This document shows, piece after piece, positions 7,617 through 16,470 of a DNA stretch of 64,000 nt. This DNA comes from Oscillospiraceae bacterium (GTDB lineage: Bacteria; Bacillota; Clostridia; Oscillospirales; Acutalibacteraceae): assembly GCA_031256825.1 (NCBI GenBank), contig JAIRPV010000032.1:1-64000 (forward strand). The letters are read 5' to 3'. The translations under genes were made by a program, and so were the position numbers. Below the pieces are notes generated by a model. That model was not told where the DNA came from, did not search any database, and was given only the letters and a program-made list of their open reading frames with translations. Every line of letters starts with the position of its first letter. Positions within the stretch are counted from its first letter, which is position 1.

Positions 7617-7700
7617 TGATCTCAAATCCTTTCATTGCTCAAATATCGCCTCGCGAGCGCTTGATACAATTTACGTCCCTTCAGCCTACTTACCGCTTCT

Positions 7701-7729
7701 ATTGTACTAAAACAAAGCAGGGTTGTCAA
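7701..7729 (-). promoter_or_regulatory. Sigma-A promoter of the HEAT-repeat gene
   Basis: Minus strand TTGACA (7729-7724), 17-base spacer, TACAAT (7706-7701): a consensus -35 and near-consensus -10. Confidence 0.85.
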
Positions 7730-7738
7730 GTCGATGCG

Positions 7739-8392
7739 TCAATTTGTCACGAATATGTCGGAATTTGCCAGAATTGCTTCTTTTACTTCTAAATAAGGGG
7801 AATTTGTGCCTGGCTCCGCTTCTCTTAGGATCCCATAAAAGCGCGCGTCGAGCAGCAGCAGCTGGTCGTCGAGCAGCGAAACCGCTTCGTTCTCGTTGTC
7901 GAACATGGCAAATTCCGCGTTGAACACCTCCGCGTATTCCCCGCCAACGAGCATTTGCACGGCTTCCATGGCGGCGGTCAGCAGCGGTTCGCCGTTTTTG
8001 CGGAAAAATTCGCTGAGCAAAACGCCGTCGTGCTCCATATCTCTTGAATCCTGAATCACATAGCCCAGCGCGTAAATCCAGCGCGCGAACTCGGGCAGTC
8101 TGCCGAACGCCGCGCGCATGTCGGGCTCTTTTTCCAGGCGCATCTGAAGATGGCAGCACAGCCCTTCTATGAGCCGTTCCGGCGGCATATCAATGAGCAG
8201 CTGCTGCGTAATTTCGGCAAACTCCTCCCGCAGCGCTTTTTCGTGATCGAGCCGCGCAACGAGCGCCGCTTTTTTTGCCGCGCGCCGCCGCGCCGCCTGC
8301 ATGGCTTTCGCCCAGGCGAACACGCAAAGCGCAATGCCCGCAGCCAGCAGGCCCCAGGCCCAGGGGTATTCCGCCAGTGATTGCAAAAGCAT
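7739..8392 (-). CDS. Uncharacterised membrane-anchored protein
   Basis: A 217-residue protein with a single N-terminal membrane helix (residues 10-28, AWGLLAAGIALCVFAWAKA), a short basic stop-transfer stretch (ARRRAAKKAA) and a soluble helical domain of about 165 residues with no motif I recognise. The soluble part is likely cytoplasmic by the positive-inside rule. GAGGAG lies nine bases before the ATG and overlaps the end of rsmI, whose stop is 13 bases upstream, so this gene is the last of a unit with rsmI and perhaps tatD. No terminator is obvious after its stop; the next gene's promoter begins within the following 35 bases. Function unknown. Confidence 0.65.
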   Translation of the reverse strand: MLLQSLAEYPWAWGLLAAGIALCVFAWAKAMQAARRRAAKKAALVARLDHEKALREEFAEITQQLLIDMPPERLIEGLCCHLQMRLEKEPDMRAAFGRLPEFARWIYALGYVIQDSRDMEHDGVLLSEFFRKNGEPLLTAAMEAVQMLVGGEYAEVFNAEFAMFDNENEAVSLLDDQLLLLDARFYGILREAEPGTNSPYLEVKEAILANSDIFVTN

Positions 8393-8405
8393 GTGATGTT
8401 TCTCC

Positions 8406-9251
8406 TCAATCCAGCGTTTTGCGGCAAGAATTCAGCATAGCATAGATTTCGTTGCGCCGCAGCCCGGTTTCTTCCGCCGCGCGCCGCGCCGCTTCGCTCT
8501 GCGCAAGCCCGCTGTCCACATAGCCCTGTGCCAGCGCGAGGGCGCGTTGCGGGTCGGCGGCCGCTTTTGCGGCGGGTTCCGCTCCTGCCAATACCAGCAC
8601 AAGTTCGCCCTTCAGGCGCTGCGCCGTTTCGTCGCCGCCATAAAGCCGGGCGGCTTGCGCGCATGTTGTGCGAATGACCTCTTCGTGAATCTTCGTCAGT
8701 TCCCGCACAATGGCGAGCGGCCGCTCGCCGAACGCCCGCGCAAAATCGCGCAGCGTTGCGGGCAGTTTGTGCGGGGCTTCGTAGAAGAGCATCGTGCGGG
8801 TTTCGGCGGCAAGCTGTGTCAGGTGATCGGCTCGGCTGCGTTTGTTGACGCTCAAAAACCCCTCGAATGTAAACCGCCCCGAAGGGAAGCCGGAAAGCGC
8901 CAGCGCCGTTGCGAAAGCGGTTGGCCCGGGCACCGCTTCCACCAAAATTCCGGCGTCGTGGCAGGCGCGCACCAAATCTTCGCCGGGATCCGAGATGGCG
9001 GGCATGCCCGCGTCGGTGACGAGGGCGCAAGTTTCGCCGGCGCGCAGCCGCGCGAGAATCTTTTCGCCGCATTCCCTGCGGTTGTACTCGTGATAGCTGA
9101 GCATGGGCTTTGTTATCCCAAAATGATGCAGCAGCTTTGCCGTTACACGGGTGTCTTCCGCCGCGATGAAATCGCATCCTTCGAGCGCGGCCGCTCCCCG
9201 GGGCGAAAAATCCCCCAGATTGCCGATGGGCGTGCCAACAATGCTGAGCAT
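8406..9251 (-). CDS. rsmI: 16S rRNA (cytidine1402-2'-O)-methyltransferase RsmI
   Basis: A 281-residue SAM-dependent methyltransferase that adds the 2'-O-methyl group to C1402 in the ribosomal P site. The sequence starts with the family hallmark SIVGTPIGNLGDFS and continues with AAEDTRVT, SYHEYN, VTDAGMPAISDPG and the SAM-binding VPGPTAFATALALSG. The tetrapyrrole-methylase fold occupies residues 1-225; the last 55 residues match the small C-terminal extension of RsmI. It is 30 bases downstream of tatD on the same strand and probably shares its transcript. Length is standard for the family. Confidence 0.96.
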   Translation of the reverse strand: MLSIVGTPIGNLGDFSPRGAAALEGCDFIAAEDTRVTAKLLHHFGITKPMLSYHEYNRRECGEKILARLRAGETCALVTDAGMPAISDPGEDLVRACHDAGILVEAVPGPTAFATALALSGFPSGRFTFEGFLSVNKRSRADHLTQLAAETRTMLFYEAPHKLPATLRDFARAFGERPLAIVRELTKIHEEVIRTTCAQAARLYGGDETAQRLKGELVLVLAGAEPAAKAAADPQRALALAQGYVDSGLAQSEAARRAAEETGLRRNEIYAMLNSCRKTLD

Positions 9252-9281
9252 TTTCCCATTCTCAACTTTCCAAAAATCAGT

Positions 9282-10064
9282 TTAAAGCTGAAACAGCCGC
9301 CTGCCGTTTTCGTTGCAAATATCCGTCAGTTCCTGCGCATCCATGCCGCGCGCCGCCGCGATTTTTTCCGCTGTCAGCGCGATGTGCGGGCTTTCGCAGC
9401 GCTGCCCGCGGCAAGGCTCAGGCGTCATGTAGGGCGCGTCAGTTTCCAGCAGCAGCCGATCCAGCGGGCAAAGCGCCGCCACCGCCAGGGGCTTGCGCGC
9501 GTTCTTAAATGTGACCGCCCCGCCGAACCCCAAATAAAATCCCAGCTTCAGGATATCCTGCGCCAGCTCCCAGCTGCCCGAAAAGCAATGCATAACGCCC
9601 CGCAGGGATTGGCCCGCCGCCCCTGTTTTTGCCTCCCGCAGCGCCAGCAAGGCGTCTTCGTGGGCCTCGCGGTCGTGCACGACAACCGGCAGATTCAACG
9701 CCAGCGCCAGCGCCAGCTGCCGTCGAAAGGCTTCGCGCTGCTGTTCGCGCGGCGAAAAATCATAATGGTAGTCCAGCCCGATTTCCCCTAAGGCCACGCA
9801 GCGCGGATCCCGCAGCAGGGCGCGAAGCTCCTCCGCTTCCTGCGCCCCAAACCCTGCCGCTTCATGGGGGTGCACACCGCACGCGGCATAGAGAAAGGGG
9901 TGTTCCCCCGCAAGCGCAAGCGCCGCGCGGCTGTCGGGCAGGCTGGTGCCGCAGCACAGTGCCAGCGCTACGCCGCGGCCCGGCAGGTTTTGCAGCACCT
10001 TCGCGCGATCCGGGTCAAAGCGGGAATCGGTATAATGGGCATGGGTGTCGAAAATATTGGTCAT
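9282..10064 (-). CDS. tatD: TatD family metal-dependent hydrolase
   Basis: A 260-residue TatD-type hydrolase, a TIM-barrel metal enzyme with 3'-5' DNase activity in studied members. Metal ligands are visible in FDTHAH (residues 5-10), GEIGLDYH, VVHDREA, MHCFSG and ETDAPY. The start ATG 10064 is preceded by AGGGAG; earlier in-frame codons lack a ribosome site. It lies 72 bases downstream of metG, the classical metG-tatD order of Firmicutes, which strengthens the call. In many clostridia a linked radical SAM gene sits beside tatD; here that gene is instead found near 29.3 kb. Confidence 0.95.
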   Translation of the reverse strand: MTNIFDTHAHYTDSRFDPDRAKVLQNLPGRGVALALCCGTSLPDSRAALALAGEHPFLYAACGVHPHEAAGFGAQEAEELRALLRDPRCVALGEIGLDYHYDFSPREQQREAFRRQLALALALNLPVVVHDREAHEDALLALREAKTGAAGQSLRGVMHCFSGSWELAQDILKLGFYLGFGGAVTFKNARKPLAVAALCPLDRLLLETDAPYMTPEPCRGQRCESPHIALTAEKIAAARGMDAQELTDICNENGRRLFQL

Positions 10065-10136
10065 GATGGCTCCCTGAAAGACGATCCATTCGGCGTGGAA
10101 AATCATGAGGGTCAGCGCCGCCCGCTTTTTATGGGG

Positions 10137-11702
10137 TTAAAGCTCCGTGTCCGCATCCAGCCGGGCAAACAGCGGCCTGGGTTGTGCGGTCACTTTTTCG
10201 CCGGCAAGAAGGCCGCCGAACTGTTCCAGCGTTGTCCAAATGCCCTCGAGGGTTGCTTCGGGGTCGGCTTCCGGCTGCAATTGCCGCAGAATATTCCGCG
10301 CGCATTCGGGCATGGCCGGGGCAAACAGCGCCGCCAGAAAGCGGATGCTTTCCAGCAGATGATACAGCACCGTGCCAAGGTAGCCGCGCTTGTTTTCGTC
10401 TTTGGCAAGGCCCCAGGGCGCGGTTTCGTCGATATACTTATTGCAGCGCTTAGCGAGCGCAAGCACGCATTCCATCGCCTCCGCAATGCGGCATTCCGCA
10501 AGCGCGCTTTCGTAAGCGCGAACCGTTTCCAGCGCAAAGCGCTGCAATTGCAGTTCCAGCTCGGTCGGTTCGCCCGGCGCCGGAATCACTCCGCCGAAAT
10601 ATTTGTTGGCCATGGCCAGCGTGCGGTTGACCAGATTGCCCAGAACATTTGCCAGATCGCCATTGTAGCGCTCCAATACCGCTTCGCGGGTGATGGAACC
10701 ATCGACGGCCAGGGGCATTTCGCTGAGCATATAATACCGCGTCGCGTCCGCGCCAATGCGCTGCGCCAACTCGTCGGCATAGATCACGTTGCCCTTCGAT
10801 TTGCTCATTTTGTCGGTGCCGAACATCAGCCACGGATGCGCGAAAACGCGCTTCGGCAGCGGCTCGCCCAGCATGTGGAGCATAATGGGCCAATAAATGG
10901 TGTGGAACCGGCAGATGTCCTTGCCGATCACATGCAGGTCGGCAGGCCAGTAACGCCGATATTTTTCGCTGTTTTCGCCCGCGTTGAATCCCAGCGCCGT
11001 AACGTAATTCGACAGCGCGTCGATCCAAACATAGATCACGTGCTTCGGGTCGAAGGGCACGGGCACCCCCCAGCGGAACGTGCTTCTTGTAACGCAAAGA
11101 TCCTGCAAGCCCGGCCGGATGAAGGAATGAAGCATTTCGTTTTTACGGCTTTCGGGCAAGATGAAATCCGGGTGTTCGCTGTAGAACTGCTCGAGCCAGC
11201 TTTGGTATTTGCTTGTGGCAAGGAAGTAAGCTTCTTCTTTTGCCGGGGTCACTTCGCGTCCGCAGTCGGGGCATTTGCCGTCCGCGAGCTGCGACGGGGT
11301 CCAAAACGATTCGCACGGCGTGCAATAAAGGCCCTCGTATTCGCTCCTGTAAATATCCCCCTGGTCATAGAGCTTCTGGAAGGCGGCGGCCACGGCGGCT
11401 TCGTGGGAATCATCCGTTGTGCGGATAAATTGGTCGTAACTGACGCCCAGGGCGGCGAACACCGCCCGCATGCCGTCCGTAATCCGGTCGGCATACACTT
11501 GCGGGGCAACGCCCTCTTTCGCGGCCAGGGTTTCAATTTTTTGGCCGTGTTCATCCGTTCCCGCAAGAAACCATACGTCATACCCCTGCATTCGCTTCCA
11601 GCGCGCCAGCATGTCGGCGGCAACATGGTCGTAACAATTGCCGATGTGCGGCTTTTGCGAAGCGTAGGGAATGGCGGTTGTGATATAATACTTTGGTTTC
11701 AC
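10137..11702 (-). CDS. metG: Methionine-tRNA ligase
   Basis: Methionyl-tRNA synthetase of 521 residues. The class I motifs are present as PHIGN near residue 20 and KMSKSKGN near residue 300. A zinc knuckle with CTPC and CPDC is inserted in the catalytic domain. The C-terminal helical anticodon domain is complete, but the EMAP-like tRNA-binding extension found in longer versions is absent, giving the short form. The start is GTG 11702 behind GGAGG with seven bases of spacing; an upstream extension would run through the promoter. The 43-base leader is too short for a T-box, so regulation by uncharged tRNA is unlikely. Confidence 0.97.
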   Translation of the reverse strand: MKPKYYITTAIPYASQKPHIGNCYDHVAADMLARWKRMQGYDVWFLAGTDEHGQKIETLAAKEGVAPQVYADRITDGMRAVFAALGVSYDQFIRTTDDSHEAAVAAAFQKLYDQGDIYRSEYEGLYCTPCESFWTPSQLADGKCPDCGREVTPAKEEAYFLATSKYQSWLEQFYSEHPDFILPESRKNEMLHSFIRPGLQDLCVTRSTFRWGVPVPFDPKHVIYVWIDALSNYVTALGFNAGENSEKYRRYWPADLHVIGKDICRFHTIYWPIMLHMLGEPLPKRVFAHPWLMFGTDKMSKSKGNVIYADELAQRIGADATRYYMLSEMPLAVDGSITREAVLERYNGDLANVLGNLVNRTLAMANKYFGGVIPAPGEPTELELQLQRFALETVRAYESALAECRIAEAMECVLALAKRCNKYIDETAPWGLAKDENKRGYLGTVLYHLLESIRFLAALFAPAMPECARNILRQLQPEADPEATLEGIWTTLEQFGGLLAGEKVTAQPRPLFARLDADTEL

Positions 11703-11751
11703 GGCGGATCCTCCAGATAGTATGAAATTAGGGCGCGGACGATACCTCTCT

Positions 11752-11780
11752 ATTATACCAAGGCGCGCCAGAAATGTAAA
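11752..11780 (-). promoter_or_regulatory. Sigma-A promoter of metG
   Basis: Minus strand TTTACA (11780-11775), 17-base spacer, TATAAT (11757-11752), in the 94-base gap between metG and the upstream AMP-ligase fusion gene. Confidence 0.85.
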
Positions 11781-11796
11781 GAGTTTTTTGTATCGC

Positions 11797-14304
11797 TCAA
11801 GCCGTGGCGATTTTGCTCTCGTTTTGCAGGCCCAAAAGTTCAACAGCCGCTTCGCGCATCTTATATTTCATGATTTTGCCCGCGGCGTTCATGGGGAACT
11901 CCGTGGTAAAATGCACGTAGCGCGGCACTTTGTGCTTTGCCATGTGGGTCAGCACAAAATGTTTGATCTCTTCTTCCGTGCAGGTTTCGCCCTCTTTGAG
12001 AACGATCCAGGCCATAATTTCTTCGCCATAGGCGCGGCTGGGCACGCCGATGACCTGCACGTCGCTCACCTTTGGATGGGTGTAGATGAAGTCCTCAATT
12101 TCTTTCGGATAAATATTCTCGCCGCCCCGAATGATCATGTCTTTGATGCGGCCCGTGATTTTGTAGTTGCCGTCGGCGTCGCGCCGGGCCAGGTCGCCGG
12201 TGTGCAGCCAGCCTTCGGCGTCGATGGCGGCGGCGGTGGCCTCGGGCAGTTTATAGTAGCCCTTCATGATGTTATAGCCGCGCGCGACGAACTCGCCGTC
12301 CACATCGTCGGGCAAATCCTCATAGGTTTCGGGGTCAACCACCTTGCATTCCACGCCAAAGAATGCGCTGCCCACCGTGTTCACCCGCACCTCGATGGGA
12401 TCCGTTGTGCGGCTCATGGTGCAGCCCGGGGAGCTTTCGGTCTGGCCGAACACAATGGTGATTTCGTCCATGTGCATCTTGTCGACAACGTCCCGCATGA
12501 CCTTGATGGGGCACGGGCTGCCGGCCATGATTCCGGTGCGCATGTGCGAAAAATCCGTCTGTTCAAAATCTTCGTGGCCCAGCATGGCGATGAACATCGT
12601 CGGCACGCCGTGGAAGGCCGTAATCTGCTCTTTGTGGATGCACTCCAGGCCGAGCTTTGGCGAAAAGGCCGGGATGGGGCACATGGTTGTGCCGTGGGTG
12701 ACAGCGGCCGTCATGGCCAGCACCATGCCGAAGCAGTGAAACATGGGCACTTGCACCATGAGCTTGTCGGCGGTGGATAGATCCATGCCGTCGCCGATGG
12801 TTTTGCCGTTGTTGACGATGTTATAATGCGTGAGCATCACGCCTTTGGGGAAGCCGGTTGTGCCGGAAGTGTATTGCATATTGCAAACGTCGTCTTTGTG
12901 GCAGGCGGCGGCGCGGCGGTAAACTTCTTCCACGGTAACTTCCGCGCTGCGGGCCATGGCCTCCTCCCAGTTGCAGCAGCCGGGCAGCTCAAACCCGCAG
13001 GTAACGATATTGCGCAAAAAGGGCAGCTTTTTGCTGTGCAGCGGCTTGCCCTTCGGCAAAACCGCAAGTTCCGGGCAAAGCTGCCTGAGAATCCCCGCGT
13101 AGTCGCTGTCCTTATGGCCTTCGATCATAACAAGGGTATGCGTGTCGCTTTGCCGCAAAAGATATTCCGCCTCGTGGATCTTATAAGCCGTATTGACGGT
13201 GACCAGCACCGCGCCGATCTTTACGCTGGCCCAGAAGGTGAGGAACCACTGCGGCACGTTCGTGGCCCAGATGGCCACGTGATCCCCCGGGCGCACGCCC
13301 ATGGCAATCAGGCTCCTGGCGAACGTGTCCACTTCGTCGCGGAATTCTTTATAGGTGCGCGTGTAGTCCAATACGGTGTAGCGGAACGCGTATTGCTCCG
13401 GGAATTCCTCCGCGACGCGGTCGAGCAGCTGCGAAAAGGTCAGGTCGATGAGGCGCTCTTTTGGCCAGATATATTTGCCCGTTTTCCGGTTGTTGTCGTA
13501 GAGCCGGGGGGATTCCGCCCGGGCTTCGGGCAAATACCCGCTCATAAAATCCACAAACTGCGGGAAAACGATGCCCGCCTCTTCCAGCTGCGGGGCGTAA
13601 CGCCGGAGCCATTCCAGCGAAATATAGCCGTCGTAGTTGATGGAACGCAGCGCGCGGAAAAACTGCTCAAACGGTAGGTCGCCTTCGCCCATGAGCTTAT
13701 AAACAACGCCGCCGCCTTCAACAACAGAATCTTTGCAGTGTACATATTTAATATAAGCGCCCAGATTGGCTACGGTTTGCGCCGGGCTTTCGCCCATATG
13801 CCGATAGGGATGGTGCAAATCCCAAAGCGCGCCCACGCGATCGCTGGCGAAGGAGCCGAGCAAATTGGCCAGCCTTGCGCTGTCGGCGAACACGCCGTTG
13901 GTCTCGATGAGCAGCGTAACGTTCGCGGCTTCGGCGCTGGGGAGCAGTTCCCGCACAGCCTCCCGGATGTCCTCTTCGTCCACAGGATCCTCCGGCGCGG
14001 CGGTGCGATCGGCCAGAATGCGGACATAGCCCGATCCCAGCTGTTCCGCCAGCCGAATGGCCTGCCGGGCTTCGCGCAAAGCGCGTTCGCGCGTGCGCGG
14101 GTATTGCAGGCTGCTGCCTGTTGAAACGCAGCTGATTTCCAGCCGCCCGGTCTTGAGCTTCCCCAGCGCGCTCAGCAATTCCGTTGCCGGGGTTTCTTCA
14201 AAGGCGCGCAGCTCCAGGCCGTGGAAACCGAAATCTTTGGCCATCGAGGTCATGTCCTGCCACGAAACGCCGGGGCAGGCAAGGGATGAAAACGCGAGTT
14301 TCAT
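11797..14304 (-). CDS. Sugar-isomerase-like barrel fused to AMP-dependent acyl-CoA ligase
   Basis: An 835-residue fusion. Residues 1-265 are a xylose-isomerase-like TIM barrel with plausible metal ligands in LIETN, LWDLHH, VHCKD and ISLEW. After a linker of about 25 residues, residues 290-835 form a full acyl-CoA synthetase: the P-loop YTSGTTGFPKG near residue 480, GQTESSPG, HTGDLARRD, GRIKDMIIRGGENIYP and a C-terminal NAAGKIMKYK with the catalytic lysine. The ligase would make an acyl-adenylate and then the CoA ester of a medium-chain or aryl acid; the substrate is unknown. ATG 14304 follows GGAGG. The gene lies 36 bases behind the lysoplasmalogenase gene, so they are likely co-transcribed. 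Confidence 0.88.
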   Translation of the reverse strand: MKLAFSSLACPGVSWQDMTSMAKDFGFHGLELRAFEETPATELLSALGKLKTGRLEISCVSTGSSLQYPRTRERALREARQAIRLAEQLGSGYVRILADRTAAPEDPVDEEDIREAVRELLPSAEAANVTLLIETNGVFADSARLANLLGSFASDRVGALWDLHHPYRHMGESPAQTVANLGAYIKYVHCKDSVVEGGGVVYKLMGEGDLPFEQFFRALRSINYDGYISLEWLRRYAPQLEEAGIVFPQFVDFMSGYLPEARAESPRLYDNNRKTGKYIWPKERLIDLTFSQLLDRVAEEFPEQYAFRYTVLDYTRTYKEFRDEVDTFARSLIAMGVRPGDHVAIWATNVPQWFLTFWASVKIGAVLVTVNTAYKIHEAEYLLRQSDTHTLVMIEGHKDSDYAGILRQLCPELAVLPKGKPLHSKKLPFLRNIVTCGFELPGCCNWEEAMARSAEVTVEEVYRRAAACHKDDVCNMQYTSGTTGFPKGVMLTHYNIVNNGKTIGDGMDLSTADKLMVQVPMFHCFGMVLAMTAAVTHGTTMCPIPAFSPKLGLECIHKEQITAFHGVPTMFIAMLGHEDFEQTDFSHMRTGIMAGSPCPIKVMRDVVDKMHMDEITIVFGQTESSPGCTMSRTTDPIEVRVNTVGSAFFGVECKVVDPETYEDLPDDVDGEFVARGYNIMKGYYKLPEATAAAIDAEGWLHTGDLARRDADGNYKITGRIKDMIIRGGENIYPKEIEDFIYTHPKVSDVQVIGVPSRAYGEEIMAWIVLKEGETCTEEEIKHFVLTHMAKHKVPRYVHFTTEFPMNAAGKIMKYKMREAAVELLGLQNESKIATA

Positions 14305-14340
14305 AAAATCCTCCAAAATTCAGTCTGATAAAGCTTTGGC

Positions 14341-15054
14341 TTATCCGCCGCCTATCTCGTTGATTGCCAGCAGCGAAAGGGCAATGGTAAACTGCCCGCC
14401 ATAATAAAGGATATAGTTGAGGGCAATATCCACCGGGCGATTTTTGCCTTCGCCAAAGTAGGTGCCGCTGAGCACCAGGTCGCTGAGCAAAAAAGCCGTT
14501 AGGCCAATGGCCATCACCAGCGTTTGGGTGCGGCCGGTTGCTGCGTATGCCATCCAGGCCGCCGCAACCGAAACGCCGAACACAGCGCTGTATCCCGCCG
14601 TAATGCCCTTGAACTTGCCGAACTTGAGCTTCATGGGCTTTTCTGTCAGCACCACTCCGGCGCACAAAACCGCCGCCGCGCCAAGCATCACCAAAACATG
14701 AACCAGCTGGAACGAATAGCACCACATCAGGCCCCCGATGAACATCAGGTGCCCCAGCAAAAACGAAACAAAACCCGCGAAGGTATACGGCTCTCTGTAG
14801 TCCGGGTGAAGGTCGCGCAGATCCAGCAGGATGTCGCCCACCAGGCCAAAAATCTGCCCGAACAGCACCGCCAAAAAGAGGCTTTGGTAGATCCCCAGGT
14901 TGTGAGAGAATGTCGCCGTGATGGCAGTGAGCAGAAAAAAGAGACTCACGGTAATCTTCGTGATCAGCGCCGCGAACCCTCTTTTTTTTATGCGCAGGAG
15001 GATAAACAGAATCAATGCGCACGCACCAAGTGCGGTCATAATGATTGCCAGCAT
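14341..15054 (-). CDS. YhhN/TMEM86-family lysoplasmalogenase
   Basis: A 237-residue integral membrane protein with about eight hydrophobic segments and the YhhN pattern: GLVGDILLDL in the middle and FLLSDLVLSGTYF near residue 190, with conserved Asp residues in the membrane. Characterised members hydrolyse the vinyl-ether bond of lysoplasmalogens. Plasmalogens are common lipids of anaerobic clostridia, which fits. ATG 15054 has GGAAGG upstream; the 23 in-frame codons before it overlap the promoter at 15102-15130. The AMP-ligase fusion follows after 36 bases, raising the possibility that the released aldehyde or acid is handled by it; that link is inference. Confidence 0.82.
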   Translation of the reverse strand: MLAIIMTALGACALILFILLRIKKRGFAALITKITVSLFFLLTAITATFSHNLGIYQSLFLAVLFGQIFGLVGDILLDLRDLHPDYREPYTFAGFVSFLLGHLMFIGGLMWCYSFQLVHVLVMLGAAAVLCAGVVLTEKPMKLKFGKFKGITAGYSAVFGVSVAAAWMAYAATGRTQTLVMAIGLTAFLLSDLVLSGTYFGEGKNRPVDIALNYILYYGGQFTIALSLLAINEIGGG

Positions 15055-15101
15055 ATCAATACCTTCCTTCCGCTTGTTTTTTAGATCGTTGGATTGAATT
15101 A

Positions 15102-15130
15102 AGTATAACAGATTTTTAGGCAAAATGCAA
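15102..15130 (-). promoter_or_regulatory. Sigma-A promoter of the lysoplasmalogenase gene
   Basis: Minus strand TTGCAT (15130-15125), 17-base spacer, TATACT (15107-15102). Confidence 0.85.
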
Positions 15131-15201
15131 TATTTTTTTGCGTTTGCGGCGCAAAAAAGTTGGCCCTTTCAGAGATGCAGATCCCCAAAAGAGCCTTTCG
15201 T

Positions 15202-16317
15202 TTAGTCCGCCAGCCATTCGTAGCGGAACAGCAGCGGGTTTTCGCCGTCCACTTCCCAGCGAAAATTTTGGTAGCCGCGCCGCCGCACCTCCTGCGCAAA
15301 CGCTTCCAGCATGCCCGCTTCCTCGAACAGGATGGTGCCCTTCAGCCGGAGCGAACGCGGCCGCAGGCCTCTGTGGTTGATCTGAAACGCCGCGAGCCAC
15401 CAGGTGGTGTTTGCGTAATCAAAAATCAATCGGTCGCCCTGATAAAGCTCCATGCTCATTTTCAGGTGCAGGTCGGTGCCGTTATAAAAACTGAGGTTCC
15501 CCGGCAGTTCCGCAATGCGTTCATAAAGGCCGATTTCCGCGCCGTTCATGAACGGATAAATGCCCTTCCAAAGCTGGATCTGCCAGCCCTTGCCGTCGTA
15601 TTCGAAGGGGAAACGCAGGGTATCGATGAAGATCATCACCAAAAAAGTCAGGTAGTCGTAGGCGATGTGGTAGCCGAAGGCCTTTGGCCAGGGAAGAAGC
15701 GAGGTGCGCACCAGGTATTGCCCGCTTTCGAAGTCGAACCCCGTGTTGAGCAGGCCCTTGCCGTTTTGGGCGTAGAGCAGCCCTTTGCCGGATTCGTAGC
15801 AAATATCTGTGCCGGTATAATATTGCCGCCCATTCTGATCGGAATAGATCAGCAGAATGTCGTAACGGTGCTCCTCGTCGGTTTCGCGCAGAACAAAATA
15901 ATAGTTGTGCGCGCCCTGCCGGAACAAAATTGGGCTAAGCCCGCTTTCGGGCAGTTCTGTTTTTTCCGGCAGGGGATCATCCGCCCGCACAATCGGCATA
16001 TATTCAAAAATGCGCTGAATGGCCTGTGTGTCGCCGTCTTCGTGCAGCAATTGCTGAATGACATTATTTAGGATCAACCGCCCGGCTTCCCAGGTTTTTG
16101 GGTTGAGGAATCTTGTGGTAGCGAAGGGGTCGGGCAAAGTGAAAGAACCATTGGGGTTGTTGATGGAGCGTTGGGATGAAGCCAGCGCGCTGTATTCCTC
16201 CTCCGGCGTCGTTTGCGGGGCGGCGGCGGGCGCGGAAGCCAAAACAGGCGCAGTCAACAGAACGGCCGCCAGAAAACAGGACAATGACTTGATCAAGCAG
16301 TTCTTCCAATGCCGCAT
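15202..16317 (-). CDS. Secreted DUF4474 protein
   Basis: A 371-residue exported protein. A basic start followed by a hydrophobic stretch (SLSCFLAAVLLTAPVLA) and an Ala-rich cleavage region form a signal peptide without a lipobox. The second half holds the DUF4474 pattern: FEYDGKGWQIQLWKGIY and GAEIGLYER, usual in clostridial proteins of unknown function. The first half (residues 60-190) has an alpha/beta character and no recognised domain. AGGAGG lies nine bases before ATG 16317. It has a leader of about 75 bases behind an extended -10 promoter. Role unknown; the location outside the membrane is the firm part. Confidence 0.8.
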   Translation of the reverse strand: MRHWKNCLIKSLSCFLAAVLLTAPVLASAPAAAPQTTPEEEYSALASSQRSINNPNGSFTLPDPFATTRFLNPKTWEAGRLILNNVIQQLLHEDGDTQAIQRIFEYMPIVRADDPLPEKTELPESGLSPILFRQGAHNYYFVLRETDEEHRYDILLIYSDQNGRQYYTGTDICYESGKGLLYAQNGKGLLNTGFDFESGQYLVRTSLLPWPKAFGYHIAYDYLTFLVMIFIDTLRFPFEYDGKGWQIQLWKGIYPFMNGAEIGLYERIAELPGNLSFYNGTDLHLKMSMELYQGDRLIFDYANTTWWLAAFQINHRGLRPRSLRLKGTILFEEAGMLEAFAQEVRRRGYQNFRWEVDGENPLLFRYEWLAD

Positions 16318-16394
16318 TCCGGTATCCTCCTAAAGGGGTGATGAATCAGGTGGTTGCATGCCCGCATATCAAAACACAGGCGGCTCATCTTGAT

Positions 16395-16403
16395 ATTATA
16401 GCA
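16395..16403 (-). promoter_or_regulatory. Extended -10 promoter of the DUF4474 gene
   Basis: Minus strand TGCTATAAT (16403-16395), a TG-n extended -10 without a clear -35. Just upstream, CAACATTA (16433-16440) and TAATGTTG (16463-16470) form an 8-bp inverted repeat that ends at the tsaB stop codon; it could be an operator or a weak tsaB terminator. Confidence 0.55.
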
Positions 16404-16470
16404 GAAAAGTTCGTTGATTTCTGTTGTATTTGCAACATTAGAATTATTTCACGAATGGAACATAATGTTG

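Noticed and set aside
9864-11720. 618-codon plus-strand frame across tatD and metG
   Set aside because: Entirely antisense to metG and tatD, whose motifs are unambiguous; no motif, no start signal and typical shadow composition.
11703-11796. T-box leader of metG
   Set aside because: The promoter leaves a leader of only about 43 bases, far too short for a T-box with terminator.
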